Source: CAZAQV01 sp964487255
GTDB taxonomy: Bacteria > Myxococcota_A > Polyangia > Polyangiales > CAZAQV01
Length of the DNA: 64,000 bases
Reading direction: 5' to 3'
Assembly (NCBI GenBank): GCA_964487255.1
Contig: CAZAQV010000005.1
Span: forward strand, 186,001 to 250,000
A program made the position numbers and the translations under genes. The notes under the pieces were generated by a model. The model was not told the origin of the DNA, searched no databases, and saw nothing but the letters and a program-made list of their open reading frames with translations. How positions within the stretch are numbered: the stretch's first letter is position 1; the number at the start of each line of letters is the position of its first letter. Shown here piece by piece: positions 33,318-42,491 of this stretch.

Positions 33318-35330
33318 GTGCCGCATTCTTTCAAATTGTCTTCGGAGTTTGAGCCGAAGGGGGACCAACCTGCAGCGATCGAGTCGCTCACGACCGAGCT
33401 TCGCGCGGGCACGAAACACCAGGTGCTGCTCGGTATCACGGGCAGCGGCAAGACCTTCACGATCGCCAATGTGATCGCTGCGGTTGACCGGCCTGCGCTG
33501 ATCATGGCGCCGAACAAGACGCTCGCCGCGCAGCTCTATAGCGAGATGCGTGAGCTTTTCCCGCATAACGCGGTCGAGTTTTTCGTCTCGTATTACGACT
33601 ACTACCAGCCCGAGGCGTACATTCCTTCGAGCGATACGTACATCGAAAAAGACGCGCTCATCAACGACCGCATCGACCAGATGCGACACGCAGCGACGCG
33701 TGCGCTTTTGTCACGGCGCGATGTCATCATCGTTGCCAGCGTCTCCTGCATTTACGGTATCGGCTCTGCCGAGTGGTACAAAAAACTTCTAATCGAATTG
33801 CGGGTTGGCGAGACTTTTCGTCGCGATGACCTTCTGCGGCGCTTGGTCGACGTGCAATACGAACGCAACGATATCGATTTTCATCGCGGCGTGTTTCGCG
33901 TCCGGGGTGACGTTGTGGAGATCTTCCCTGTGCACTCCGATGGAGAAGCTGTGCGCATTGAGTTCTGGGGCGATGATATCGAGTCGATCGCGACCATCGA
34001 CCCCTTGCGCGGCAAGGTGATCAAGACACTTGAGCGCTACGCAATCTATCCGGGTTCTCACTATGTGACGCCCGAAGAGCAGATGCAGATTGCCATCAAG
34101 TCCATCAAAGAAGAGCTCCGCGAGCGCTTGGCCGAGCTTGAAGGCGAAGGCAAACTTTTGGAACGACAGCGCCTCGAAGAGCGCACGCTCTACGATATTG
34201 AGCTGATGGAGCAGATGGGTTTTTGCCACGGCATCGAGAACTACTCGCGCCATCTTTCGGGTCGCAAAGCGGGCGAAGCCCCGCCTACGTTGATCGACTA
34301 TTTTCCGGAAGACTTCTTGTTGGTCCTCGACGAGTCGCACCAGACCGTGCCGCAGATCGGCGCCATGTACAAAGGCGACCGTTCACGCAAGCTCAACCTG
34401 GTTGAGCACGGTTTTCGCTTGCCGAGTGCGACCGATAACCGTCCACTCAAGTTCGAAGAGTGGGAAGGTAAGGTTCGGCAGGCCATTTACGTGAGCGCCA
34501 CGCCGGGTGATTACGAAGTCGACAAGACCCACGGCGTTGTCGTGGAGCAGGTGATTCGCCCGACGGGGCTTATGGATCCGCACATCGAGGTACGCCCGGT
34601 GCTTCACCAGATCGACGACTTGCTCAAAGAGGTTCGCTTGCGGGTCGAGCGCAATGAGCGAGTGCTTGTCACAACTCTGACCAAACGGATGGCGGAGGAC
34701 CTCACGGAGTATTACGCGGATCTGGGCGTGCGCGTGCGTTACCTGCATAGCGATATCGATACACTTGAGCGCGTGGAAATCCTTCGCGATCTCCGCAAAG
34801 GCGAGTTTGACGTGCTGGTGGGTATCAACCTGTTGCGTGAGGGACTCGACCTTCCTGAGGTTTCCCTCGTGGCAATTCTCGATGCCGACAAAGAGGGCTT
34901 TTTGCGCTCTCCACGTTCGCTCATCCAAACCATTGGTCGTGCTGCGCGCAATGTCGATGGTCGTGTGATCATGTACGGCGATCGAATCACCGACGCGATG
35001 GCACGCGCCATCGACGAAACCGAGCGTCGTCGCGAGATACAGCGAAGCTACAACCGAGAACATGGCATCGAGCCCGCTACGATTCGGCGCATGATCCACT
35101 CGATGGATGCGCCCGCGTCGGGCGTACGCGACTACGTCGACCTCGGGGTCGAAACCGATTTTGACGGTCTTTCCAAGGGCGAGCAGGTTGCCGCAGTGCG
35201 TGCGGAGATGCTCTTAGCGGCTGAAAACCTCGAGTTCGAGCGCGCCGCGTTGCTCCGCGACACGCTCCTGCAGCTCCAAGGCAAAGCCGCTTCCAATGCC
35301 CCCAAACGCAAGCAGCGCCCCCGCCGCTAA
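33318..35330 (+). CDS. uvrB: Excinuclease ABC subunit B
   Basis: DNA-damage recognition helicase-like protein of 670 residues in nucleotide excision repair; it loads onto damage with UvrA and recruits UvrC. Walker A GITGSGKT is at 39-46, the beta-hairpin with YYDYYQPEAYIPSSDTYIEK at 92-111 clamps DNA, DESH is the Walker B motif, and QTIGRAARN and the UvrC-binding C-terminal UVR motif (EMLLAAENLEFERAALLRD) are present. The GTG at 33318 is chosen because it follows GGAGAG by eight bases and gives the conserved N-terminus; a start 72 bp upstream would add 24 unrelated residues. The half-site GAACTACTGTGT at about 33206 vaguely resembles an SOS box but is too weak to call. Confidence 0.95.
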   Translation: MPHSFKLSSEFEPKGDQPAAIESLTTELRAGTKHQVLLGITGSGKTFTIANVIAAVDRPALIMAPNKTLAAQLYSEMRELFPHNAVEFFVSYYDYYQPEAYIPSSDTYIEKDALINDRIDQMRHAATRALLSRRDVIIVASVSCIYGIGSAEWYKKLLIELRVGETFRRDDLLRRLVDVQYERNDIDFHRGVFRVRGDVVEIFPVHSDGEAVRIEFWGDDIESIATIDPLRGKVIKTLERYAIYPGSHYVTPEEQMQIAIKSIKEELRERLAELEGEGKLLERQRLEERTLYDIELMEQMGFCHGIENYSRHLSGRKAGEAPPTLIDYFPEDFLLVLDESHQTVPQIGAMYKGDRSRKLNLVEHGFRLPSATDNRPLKFEEWEGKVRQAIYVSATPGDYEVDKTHGVVVEQVIRPTGLMDPHIEVRPVLHQIDDLLKEVRLRVERNERVLVTTLTKRMAEDLTEYYADLGVRVRYLHSDIDTLERVEILRDLRKGEFDVLVGINLLREGLDLPEVSLVAILDADKEGFLRSPRSLIQTIGRAARNVDGRVIMYGDRITDAMARAIDETERRREIQRSYNREHGIEPATIRRMIHSMDAPASGVRDYVDLGVETDFDGLSKGEQVAAVRAEMLLAAENLEFERAALLRDTLLQLQGKAASNAPKRKQRPRR

Positions 35331-35386
35331 CCCCAAGCCTCGATGATCCTCGAGATAGCCATAGGAGCCAATGGTTCAACCCCTTC

Positions 35387-37783
35387 CTACTCGGCGCCAT
35401 GCGCTGGAGCACCGTATTCGGCAAGTTGTTCAGGTGTTAACGGGGCCGACACGTACTTGAAAGACGTATCAAAATCATCCTGGGCTAATGAATCACCCTT
35501 GCGTTTCGCAACTTGGATACTTGCCTCTCGAACCCACTTGTCGATCTGTGCAGGCGTATAGCCCTCGGTTCGTCGTGCAAGTTCTTCTAAGTCGGGTTTG
35601 CGCTTTCCTTCAGCCAACTTACGTCCCTTCAAGCTAACCTCAAAGACGGCTTTACGGGCGCTTTCATCTGGCAGACCGACATAAACGTGATTTTCCAGCC
35701 GTCCCGGTCGTAAGAGCGCTGGATCGAGTTCATCCTTGAGGTTTGTGGCAGCAACCAAGACGACCCCACTGTTGTCTTGGGCACCGTCCATTTCTGTGAG
35801 CAACTGATTGAGAACAGGATTCCCCTTCTGTCCAGCAACACGTTTGCGGCCGATATTCTCGGCCTCATCGATAAAGATCACCGTCGGTCGCCCGTTGCGG
35901 GCGAGTTCATAGACTTCACGTACTCTCTGCGGGGTGAGGTTGCCAGCATCGACCGCGATGAGTCGAGCTCTCGCATGAGTGCTAAGGGCACTGGCTAGCA
36001 AGGTTTTGCCTGTTCCAGGAGGCCCGTAGAGTAAAACACTCTGAGGCCTTGCCTCAGCGCCATGAAATTCAAAGCGCTCCGGTTCGACGAGTGGGAGAAG
36101 CACGTGGTCGTGGAGAAACTCGATCGCGTCGTCGGCACCCGCAATATCGTCCCACTCAACCTTCTTGACGCTTATGTCGTTTTGCTTCTCTACAACCGCA
36201 GTATAGCCCTCAAGGGCTTCGGCAAAATCTGAAAGGGCTAGCTGCGACGCGACCCCCTGCCGGTGACGCCGGCGAAACAACTGCTTCGCCTCGGATACGA
36301 CGGCCGCATGGTCGCCAATCCCAAGTCCCTTGAGAAGTTTCGCGAGTTCGCCTAGGTCGATCGCATGCGAGACACCTGCCAATAGATCCTCAAGCAAAAA
36401 TAGCTGCGCTTGCTTATCGGGCACGCGGACGCGTATCTCCTTTCCAAACAGGCCGGGCTTTCGCAGATCTGGCGGTACACCCGCACGTTTCGTAGTCGAT
36501 CCGATAACAACAAGGTTCGGGTTACGCTGAAGTGCGCGCTCTAGCTCCCCGACAAAACTGGCCTGGCGCTGAGCGCTTCCACCAGAAAGCTCGTCGCTCG
36601 GGACAAGAGCATCAAGTTTTTGAAACACCATCACATAGGGTTCATCGGGGGTGCCTTGCTCCTCGGCAATGCGAAAAGCTTCGCGAATCGCCTCTCCCCC
36701 CTCGCCAACGCGGGCCCTGTCGAACGCTGCGCCCCTAAACACGCGAACGTTATCGGGCGTGGTCAAAGCCTCTGCAAGGTCTTCAGCGAGCTTGGAGAGC
36801 TGCGGCCCCTCCGCGCCGTGCAAAATGACGCCGCGTTCGGTGTGAATACCCAATTCTGCAAACTCCTCATGATATGCACGGGGTTCGATGAACGCCTCCC
36901 GCAGCGGTTGTCGAGCGTCTTGCGGGAATGGGCGCAAAGCCTGTTCAAACGCTTCCTCGGTAGCCTGCACGCGGAGTGCCTTGGCTTCCTCGCGGAGAAC
37001 TTCTAGCCTCTGTTCCGCAAGGCTTAGCGCCCTGAGCTGTTCTGGGCGCATTGTTCGCTCGCTGAATGTCCGTGATACGGGCCGAGCATCGCCTTGCAAG
37101 TATGCCTCGACCCATTGCGCTCGCTCACCAAGCTCCTGCACGGATCGGTACAACGGCTCGTACTTTCGGAAGGTGTTCATCTCTTGGCGCTGCATCTCCA
37201 ATTCAATCTCTCGAATTGATCTTGAAGATGTCGCGTCCACCTCATCAGCGAGCAATCCTTCGATTTTAGCTCCATCAACCGCATCTCGAAGCTCGCGCTC
37301 GACGCTCCGTGCATCGAAAAGAAAGTCCACCCAGGTCCGCATCGGTGGCGTATCGCCCAAAGCCTTGGAGGCGGCTTCAGGACTCAGGTTGCCGGCTCGA
37401 ATCTGAGCGATCACCCGCTCTGAACGCGTTCGAAGGTCCGATAGATCGACTCGATGCGCTCCAGCAGCAACGTTTGGTATCTCTCGATAAGGACGGGTAT
37501 CGAGCGCCTTGCCAATTCTTAACGTCAGCGCATCCATCTCCTGACCAAGCCTGGCGAGTCGGGTGGCTGCCGTGGGCAAGGCCGCGGCGGAAGCAACGGT
37601 TGTTAGAGCTGGCGTTCCCTTTTGAGGGAACGCTTGGGCCTTGTCGCGAAGCGACTTGGCGAACGCATTGCCAAGCAAGGGCAGCGAACCGATCGCAACG
37701 GTTCCAATGACTACCGCAACGATGAGTTGTTGAAGCTGCGTCGAGCCATTCAGTTTAGACCTGGCGAACCAAGATTCTCGCAT
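35387..37783 (-). CDS. Two-module AAA+ ATPase with N-terminal membrane anchor
   Basis: Membrane-anchored protein of 798 residues with a p97/CDC48-like double-AAA layout. One helix at about 17-40 (LQQLIVAVVIGTVAIGSLPLLGNAFAKSL), with a Flp-pilin-like pattern, anchors it. Residues 110-310 are a charged helical/coiled-coil region. The first AAA module (about 315-470) is degenerate: Walker A is HGAEGPQL at 322-329 without Lys-Thr, and Walker B reads VMVFQKLDAL, lacking the Asp-Glu. The second module is intact: GPPGTGKT at 587-594, VIFIDEAENI, and the RPGRLENHV arginine-finger region, followed by a C-terminal helical lid. No protease domain follows, so it is not FtsH; remodelling of membrane proteins is plausible but unproven. 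Convergent with uvrB. Confidence 0.82.
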   Translation of the reverse strand: MRESWFARSKLNGSTQLQQLIVAVVIGTVAIGSLPLLGNAFAKSLRDKAQAFPQKGTPALTTVASAAALPTAATRLARLGQEMDALTLRIGKALDTRPYREIPNVAAGAHRVDLSDLRTRSERVIAQIRAGNLSPEAASKALGDTPPMRTWVDFLFDARSVERELRDAVDGAKIEGLLADEVDATSSRSIREIELEMQRQEMNTFRKYEPLYRSVQELGERAQWVEAYLQGDARPVSRTFSERTMRPEQLRALSLAEQRLEVLREEAKALRVQATEEAFEQALRPFPQDARQPLREAFIEPRAYHEEFAELGIHTERGVILHGAEGPQLSKLAEDLAEALTTPDNVRVFRGAAFDRARVGEGGEAIREAFRIAEEQGTPDEPYVMVFQKLDALVPSDELSGGSAQRQASFVGELERALQRNPNLVVIGSTTKRAGVPPDLRKPGLFGKEIRVRVPDKQAQLFLLEDLLAGVSHAIDLGELAKLLKGLGIGDHAAVVSEAKQLFRRRHRQGVASQLALSDFAEALEGYTAVVEKQNDISVKKVEWDDIAGADDAIEFLHDHVLLPLVEPERFEFHGAEARPQSVLLYGPPGTGKTLLASALSTHARARLIAVDAGNLTPQRVREVYELARNGRPTVIFIDEAENIGRKRVAGQKGNPVLNQLLTEMDGAQDNSGVVLVAATNLKDELDPALLRPGRLENHVYVGLPDESARKAVFEVSLKGRKLAEGKRKPDLEELARRTEGYTPAQIDKWVREASIQVAKRKGDSLAQDDFDTSFKYVSAPLTPEQLAEYGAPAHGAE

Positions 37784-38145
37784 GCGAACTCAGGTCAGCA
37801 AGGGGCGTGCCAGTTCTTGTTATCCTAAGTTGGCAACACTTGAACGAGGACAGGGCCACCATTCTCTAAAGATCGATAGGGCTGCTGAGAAGTAACCAGT
37901 TCGTCGGCCGAGTGCTTCGCCGGGTCATGCGACACCAGTGGCGGCAACTGTCTCTCGCGTGACGGCACGTTCATCGCAGAGTCTCAAAGTTCCCCCGGCA
38001 CCCATTGAGACTCTACCCATGACTCTTCGCGGCTACGCGTCGCGCCTCGGCCGGACCTTCAAGGCAAGACCGCGCCTAAGACGCCCAAGGGGAAGGAACG
38101 CCTGCGTCCATAGTTGCGACGAACGATCTTTGTTAGGCTGCGCGT
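37784..38145. other. Intergenic region without a supported gene
   Basis: 362 bp between the divergent starts of the AAA+ gene and the Cys-pair lipoprotein gene. It must hold both promoters. No convincing repeats or small genes were seen; one open frame of 74 codons on the plus strand is Arg-rich with no recognisable fold. Confidence 0.5.
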
Positions 38146-39171
38146 ATGCTTCCCACCCCTAAGACAGCCTTGGTTCTGCTGGCACTTGCTCTCGTTGCCT
38201 GCGGCACTTCAAAGCAGAAGCGCGCTGCAGTTACGACGAAGCAAACCGATACGACGGAAGGCGTCGTTGAAGCCCCGCAACAAACCTACCAGGCCACCGA
38301 AGCCACCAAGGCGCGTGGTGCCAACATGGCGGCACTCGAATCGGACGCTGACGAGGTGTCGACGCTGCTCCAAGCTCTCCCTGCGCTTCGTGAGGACTGC
38401 GCTTCAGGCAACGCGCTTGCGTGTTGGCTCTTCGATCACGATTACGAACGACTCATCGCCGCCCTCGTGGCCAGTAGCTCTTCGGTGCGCGCCATAGGCG
38501 AGCTCTGTCAGGCGGGCAATGGCGTTGCTTGTCAAGCCGAAGCGCATGCGCTCGACCATCCGAGTGGTTCCGGCGGTGACCCTGTCGCCGCGATCTCAGG
38601 TCTATTGAAGCTTTGTACCAAGGATATGCTCGACCCGTGTGTGCGAGCGGCCTCGATTCGAATCGGAAGTGGTGTGAACCACGACAAACTTTCAAAAGCG
38701 CGGGCGCTCAAGTTCATCGACAGCGGCTGTGAGAAGGGGATTCCCGAAGCTTGCTCGTTGAAGATGTATCTCGTTGGCGCTCTGTCAGAAGAGGACCTCA
38801 AAAACTTTGATCGAGCTCCGGCGCTTGCCGTCTACCGCCGCGCGTGTGACACGGGAGTAGGGTGCGATAAGCTGGTATCTACGTTCGGCGAGTATGAACC
38901 TTTTGGTTGCGACAGCTGTAGCCCTGACAGCATGGACCCACGTTGTATGGAATGTCGCGCCGAGAACAACACACACCCCGCGGTGGCGCCCAAACGGAGT
39001 CGGGAAGAAGCCAGCCGGGCCATGGCCGCCGCCAAAAGTGCTAGCAACAACGGCCTTGCACTTCTGGACTTTGGCTGCCAACGAGGCCATCGAAAGATGT
39101 GTGATGAGAAACAGCGGGCGTTGCGCGCACTTCGTCGCCTAGAAGAGCGCCTCAAACAGAGTTCTGGATAG
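38146..39171 (+). CDS. Cys-pair repeat lipoprotein
   Basis: Predicted lipoprotein of 341 residues with leader ending LALALVAC, lipid Cys19. After a Thr/Gln-rich spacer it has repeated short helical units with a cysteine pair, such as CASGNALACWL, CQAGNGVACQA and CEKGIPEACSL, spaced about 8-9 residues apart. The pattern resembles Sel1-like/TPR-type repeats stabilised by disulfides and is common in myxobacterial lipoproteins; a second-strand start was not needed because ATG and leader fit. The C-terminus is Arg/Glu-rich and helical. Function unknown. Confidence 0.8.
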   Translation: MLPTPKTALVLLALALVACGTSKQKRAAVTTKQTDTTEGVVEAPQQTYQATEATKARGANMAALESDADEVSTLLQALPALREDCASGNALACWLFDHDYERLIAALVASSSSVRAIGELCQAGNGVACQAEAHALDHPSGSGGDPVAAISGLLKLCTKDMLDPCVRAASIRIGSGVNHDKLSKARALKFIDSGCEKGIPEACSLKMYLVGALSEEDLKNFDRAPALAVYRRACDTGVGCDKLVSTFGEYEPFGCDSCSPDSMDPRCMECRAENNTHPAVAPKRSREEASRAMAAAKSASNNGLALLDFGCQRGHRKMCDEKQRALRALRRLEERLKQSSG

Positions 39172-39278
39172 GCTGTTGGGCGGTAGGTCGCCTCTCGTCA
39201 CGTGCGAAGTTTGGGTTTTTCTCGCAAATTTCAAGTGATCAACTTGTGAGAACGAGCAGTGGCCACTACATTGAGCCT

Positions 39279-41147
39279 GTGTCGCGTTTGTCCCGCATGC
39301 TTTTGCTGGCGCTGGCCCCTTTTGGGCTTTGTCTCCCGGCACAGGCGCAGGGCGAGCAGTTTTTGCGGGTCCGCTACACGCCGACCGCGCGAGCCCAAGT
39401 TGCCGTCTGGGTCGAAAAGGCCGACGGCACTTTTGTGGCGACCATCGGGCTCACACAGGCCACCTCGTATCGCGGCATCGGCAATCGGCCGGGTGCGATG
39501 ACGATGAATAGTGGCTTCCGTTGGCCCTACGGCCGGCGCGAAGGTGTCCTTCCGGTTTGGGCACATCGGCGTGCGTCTGCCGTGGGCGCACGCCTCTTTC
39601 CCCGCGTAATTTTTCAGGACCGTACCACCGAGGGGCTCGCCTCGCGTACAAGCAACGACGCATCGCCGGACGACTACTATTGCCTTTCATTTAATCAGTC
39701 GCTTTCCGAAAAAGATGCCCTCGACGCGGTGACGTGCGCCAGCGTCTTTAGCAGCGACAAGGGGCGATACATCACGCAAAGCGACGTTTCTCAGGGTTAC
39801 GCAGAGCCCTACGAAGATGACGGTGGCGCCATGATGAGGCCGCTCAGCCTGTACTCGCTCTATCCGCCGCGTCGTGATTTCGAGCGCTGTTCGAAGCCGG
39901 GCTGCTCCGACCATCCGGATAGTGCTGCATTCGGCTCGGATGCGCGTGATGTGATGCCTTCGATCGATGAGGTGACGATGGCCACACCGGCGGGCGGAAC
40001 GGCGCAGAACCTTCAGTTCGATGTCCCACCTGACTGGGCGCCCGGGCAATACGTCTTGTGGCTCGAGATCAACGTCGAGGGCGATTACAGTGAGGACTTT
40101 AATCAGCAGATTTACCCGACACCGACCGATCCAGACGGCATGTGGGATAGTTGGGCGATGGGCTACGGTTACCCGTATCGTGGTCAACCTTCGGCGGTCT
40201 ACAAGGTTCCGTTTAGCCTGGGCTTCCCCAAGCAGTATTCGACGAATGTCCCGGTCGGTTCGGGTGAGCTTCACGGTCAAGATGGCGAACTCTATCCCGC
40301 GGAGAGACTCGTTGATGACCCGGTCGGGGCACCGGGCAGCGGCGCTGATCGCTTGCTTGCGGGCACGGGGACGCGACTAAGCGTCGAGGTGGTTTCTGGA
40401 AACGTGTGCGGAGGACCCAATCCGCCAGCCGAGTGTGGTCGCGAATGCAGTGACCTCGAGCCCTGCTCGGAAGGGTTCGTGTGCACGGAGGACTTTGAGT
40501 GCCTTGGCTATTGCGATGTCGACACGCCGCCGTCGACTCCCGAGCAGTTTACGGTCAGTGTCCACCCAAACGAGAAACTCTCGGACAAATGGGCCGTGCT
40601 TCGTTTCACGGTGCCGTCATCCGAGCGAGACCTGCAGAGCTACGAAGTCCGCGTCTCGAAGGGTGCGCCCATCACAAACGTCGAAGACTTTATGCGCGCT
40701 TTGCCGGCCAACGCCGCGACGCTCGACGATGAAGCCTTGGTGATCCCGGTCGACGGGCGTCCCGGCGAACAAGTCGAAGTTGAGATGGGCGGGCTTTCCC
40801 CCGAGACGCAGTACTACGTTGCGCTCCGAGCCATCGATGTGTGCAACGATGTGGGGCCGATCGCTAGTGACGAAGTGACGACTACGCCCATTACGTTTGC
40901 GACGGTCAGTCCGTGCTTTGTCGCGAGTGCGACCTACGGCTCGCCTTTGGCCTCAGAGGTCCACATGCTGCGTCGTTTTCGCGACCGTCATCTCATGAGC
41001 CATGCCCCAGGTCGCGCGCTCGTCCGCGCCTACTACAAACACGGACCTAAGCTTGCAGCGCTTGTCGAGCATAGCCGTCTCGCCAGAACGCTGTCGCAGA
41101 TGATCTTGTCGCCGATTGTGGGTATCCTGCAGTGGTGGGACGCCTAA
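39279..41147 (+). CDS. Secreted protein with fibronectin-like domain and CFI-box C-terminus
   Basis: Secreted protein of about 622 residues. GTG at 39279 starts a signal peptide (VSRLSRMLLLALAPFGLCLPAQAQG), although an ATG at 39297 is also possible; no strong Shine-Dalgarno decides it. The middle has a Cys-rich EGF-like stretch (CGGPNPPAECGRECSDLEPCSEGFVCTED) and a fibronectin-III-like domain (about 440-540). The last ~80 residues start CFVASATYGSPLASEVHMLRRFRD and match the CFI-box-CTERM tail (usually CFIATAAYGSPLAPEV...), a sorting-like C-terminal domain found in myxobacteria and others. The 3' end overlaps the start of the DUF4266 gene by 16 bp. Confidence 0.8.
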   Translation: MSRLSRMLLLALAPFGLCLPAQAQGEQFLRVRYTPTARAQVAVWVEKADGTFVATIGLTQATSYRGIGNRPGAMTMNSGFRWPYGRREGVLPVWAHRRASAVGARLFPRVIFQDRTTEGLASRTSNDASPDDYYCLSFNQSLSEKDALDAVTCASVFSSDKGRYITQSDVSQGYAEPYEDDGGAMMRPLSLYSLYPPRRDFERCSKPGCSDHPDSAAFGSDARDVMPSIDEVTMATPAGGTAQNLQFDVPPDWAPGQYVLWLEINVEGDYSEDFNQQIYPTPTDPDGMWDSWAMGYGYPYRGQPSAVYKVPFSLGFPKQYSTNVPVGSGELHGQDGELYPAERLVDDPVGAPGSGADRLLAGTGTRLSVEVVSGNVCGGPNPPAECGRECSDLEPCSEGFVCTEDFECLGYCDVDTPPSTPEQFTVSVHPNEKLSDKWAVLRFTVPSSERDLQSYEVRVSKGAPITNVEDFMRALPANAATLDDEALVIPVDGRPGEQVEVEMGGLSPETQYYVALRAIDVCNDVGPIASDEVTTTPITFATVSPCFVASATYGSPLASEVHMLRRFRDRHLMSHAPGRALVRAYYKHGPKLAALVEHSRLARTLSQMILSPIVGILQWWDA

Positions 41148-41356
41148 CCTTTCGCCACGCTGCTGGCGTTGTTGTCTTGTGTGCGCTCAGCGGTTGCGCG
41201 CACGTGGCGCCGTGGGAGCGCGGCTACTTGGCGGAACCAACGATGGATGCCGAAACCGAGTCCTCCGCCGCGCTCTTTTCAGCACACGTTTTCGATGCAC
41301 GCGAAGGTGCAGCGGGCGGCCACGGCTCGACCGGCGGCGGCTGCGGCTGCAATTAA
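41132..41356 (+). CDS. DUF4266-type small lipoprotein
   Basis: Lipoprotein of 74 residues, GTG start at 41132 with leader ending ALSGC, lipid Cys22. It carries the family landmarks AHVAPWERGYLAEPTMD, REGAAGGHGSTGGGCGCN, including the CGC-Asn tail. In other bacteria this protein occurs with a DUF3570 outer-membrane partner and redox proteins; none of these is adjacent here, so it looks like an orphan copy. The start overlaps the preceding gene by 16 bp, suggesting co-expression. The Cys-rich tail may bind metal, which is inference. Confidence 0.82.
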   Translation: MVGRLTFRHAAGVVVLCALSGCAHVAPWERGYLAEPTMDAETESSAALFSAHVFDAREGAAGGHGSTGGGCGCN

Positions 41357-41365
41357 CCGCTGGCT

Positions 41366-42352
41366 CTAGCCGTTTCGGCAGATACCGTCGATGCAGACCT
41401 TGCTTTCGTCGCCGCAGTCCGCGCTGATCTGACAGTCAGACGTGAACTCGCTGTTGGTGACGCAGTAGTTGCTTTCGCACTCGGTAAACTGATTGTCGAA
41501 GCGGCGACATTCGGTCGCGTTTTCACAGGTCGTGCGACACACGCCGCCCACGCAGGGGCCGCCATTGCACTCGGTGTCGTTGATACAGAATGGGCGCGGC
41601 CGCGTGTCGGGAACGCAAATGTTGTCGAGACAATAACGGCCTTCGCCGCACGTTTCGTCCGTCGTGCAAGCGTCGTAGCAAGCGCTATCGATGCAGCGGC
41701 CGCCTTCACCGCAGTCCGCGTCTGCCTCGCACTGACCCGTCGGTGGGTCGAGTGGCTCACATCGCCCCAGGGCCTCGTTGCACGATTGACCCAACGGGCA
41801 GCTGGCGTCGCCTCCACAAGACGCAAGGCATTGTCCGTTGACACAAGTGCCGTCTTCACACTCGTAGTTGAACTGGCAGAGATCGTCGGTGCTACGACAG
41901 CGACCATCTAGACAACGCTCGCCCCCGTTGCAGTCCGCGTCGCGCGTGCACGAATCCGGGTCAACGGCACATAAACCATCGATGCAGATGAGACCGGAGG
42001 CGCCGCAGTCCGCGCTGCGCACGCAGTCGCCTGGCGTGCGGGTCGGGTCGGCTTCGTCGGGGTGCACGCAAAAGCCACCGCGGCAGATCGTCCCCTCGCC
42101 GCAGTCCCCCGTAACCTCGCACTGCTCGACGCAGCCGATCGAGGTGCAGACGCTGTCCGTGCACGCAAAATCGCCTTGGCAGATCTCACGACCGGGAGGG
42201 TCGACCGGCCGACAGTCGACGCCGTCACAGACGTAGCAGCCGTCCTCGTCGCAGCGGGTGGTCTCGCCACACGAACAGGCCGTCAGCCAAGCCGAAGCGA
42301 GCAAGAGGGAGAGAAGTCTAAGCGAAAGTTGAGCCGTGGGAATCTTTGTCAT
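41366..42352 (-). CDS. Cysteine-rich repeat lipoprotein
   Basis: Surface lipoprotein of 328 residues, leader ending WLTAC with lipid Cys26. Nearly the whole mature protein is made of short repeats with a C..D.DCG.GG.C.DG.C pattern (for example DCGEGTICRGGFC, DCNGGERCLDGRC, DCGEGGRCIDSAC), about eight to ten units, each probably held by disulfides. No enzymatic motif. ATG at 42352 has AGGA eight bases upstream; an earlier ATG adds 39 residues before the signal peptide and was rejected. Convergent with the DUF4266 gene with a 9-bp gap. Confidence 0.85.
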   Translation of the reverse strand: MTKIPTAQLSLRLLSLLLASAWLTACSCGETTRCDEDGCYVCDGVDCRPVDPPGREICQGDFACTDSVCTSIGCVEQCEVTGDCGEGTICRGGFCVHPDEADPTRTPGDCVRSADCGASGLICIDGLCAVDPDSCTRDADCNGGERCLDGRCRSTDDLCQFNYECEDGTCVNGQCLASCGGDASCPLGQSCNEALGRCEPLDPPTGQCEADADCGEGGRCIDSACYDACTTDETCGEGRYCLDNICVPDTRPRPFCINDTECNGGPCVGGVCRTTCENATECRRFDNQFTECESNYCVTNSEFTSDCQISADCGDESKVCIDGICRNG

Positions 42353-42491
42353 GTTCGTCCTGAATCTTGCGATAGAGATGGTACACGGAGGTGACTCGCA
42401 GGATTCGTGCCAGCGTGTCTCATCTGCGATCCACGCCATGATCCTTGCCAAAATTCCAACTCTCGACAACTTTGCGTAAACTGCGGTTCAC

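Noticed and set aside
39232..39246. Near-palindrome caagtgatcaacttg upstream of the CFI-box gene
   Set aside because: Arms of five bases are too short to separate from chance; no second copy seen.
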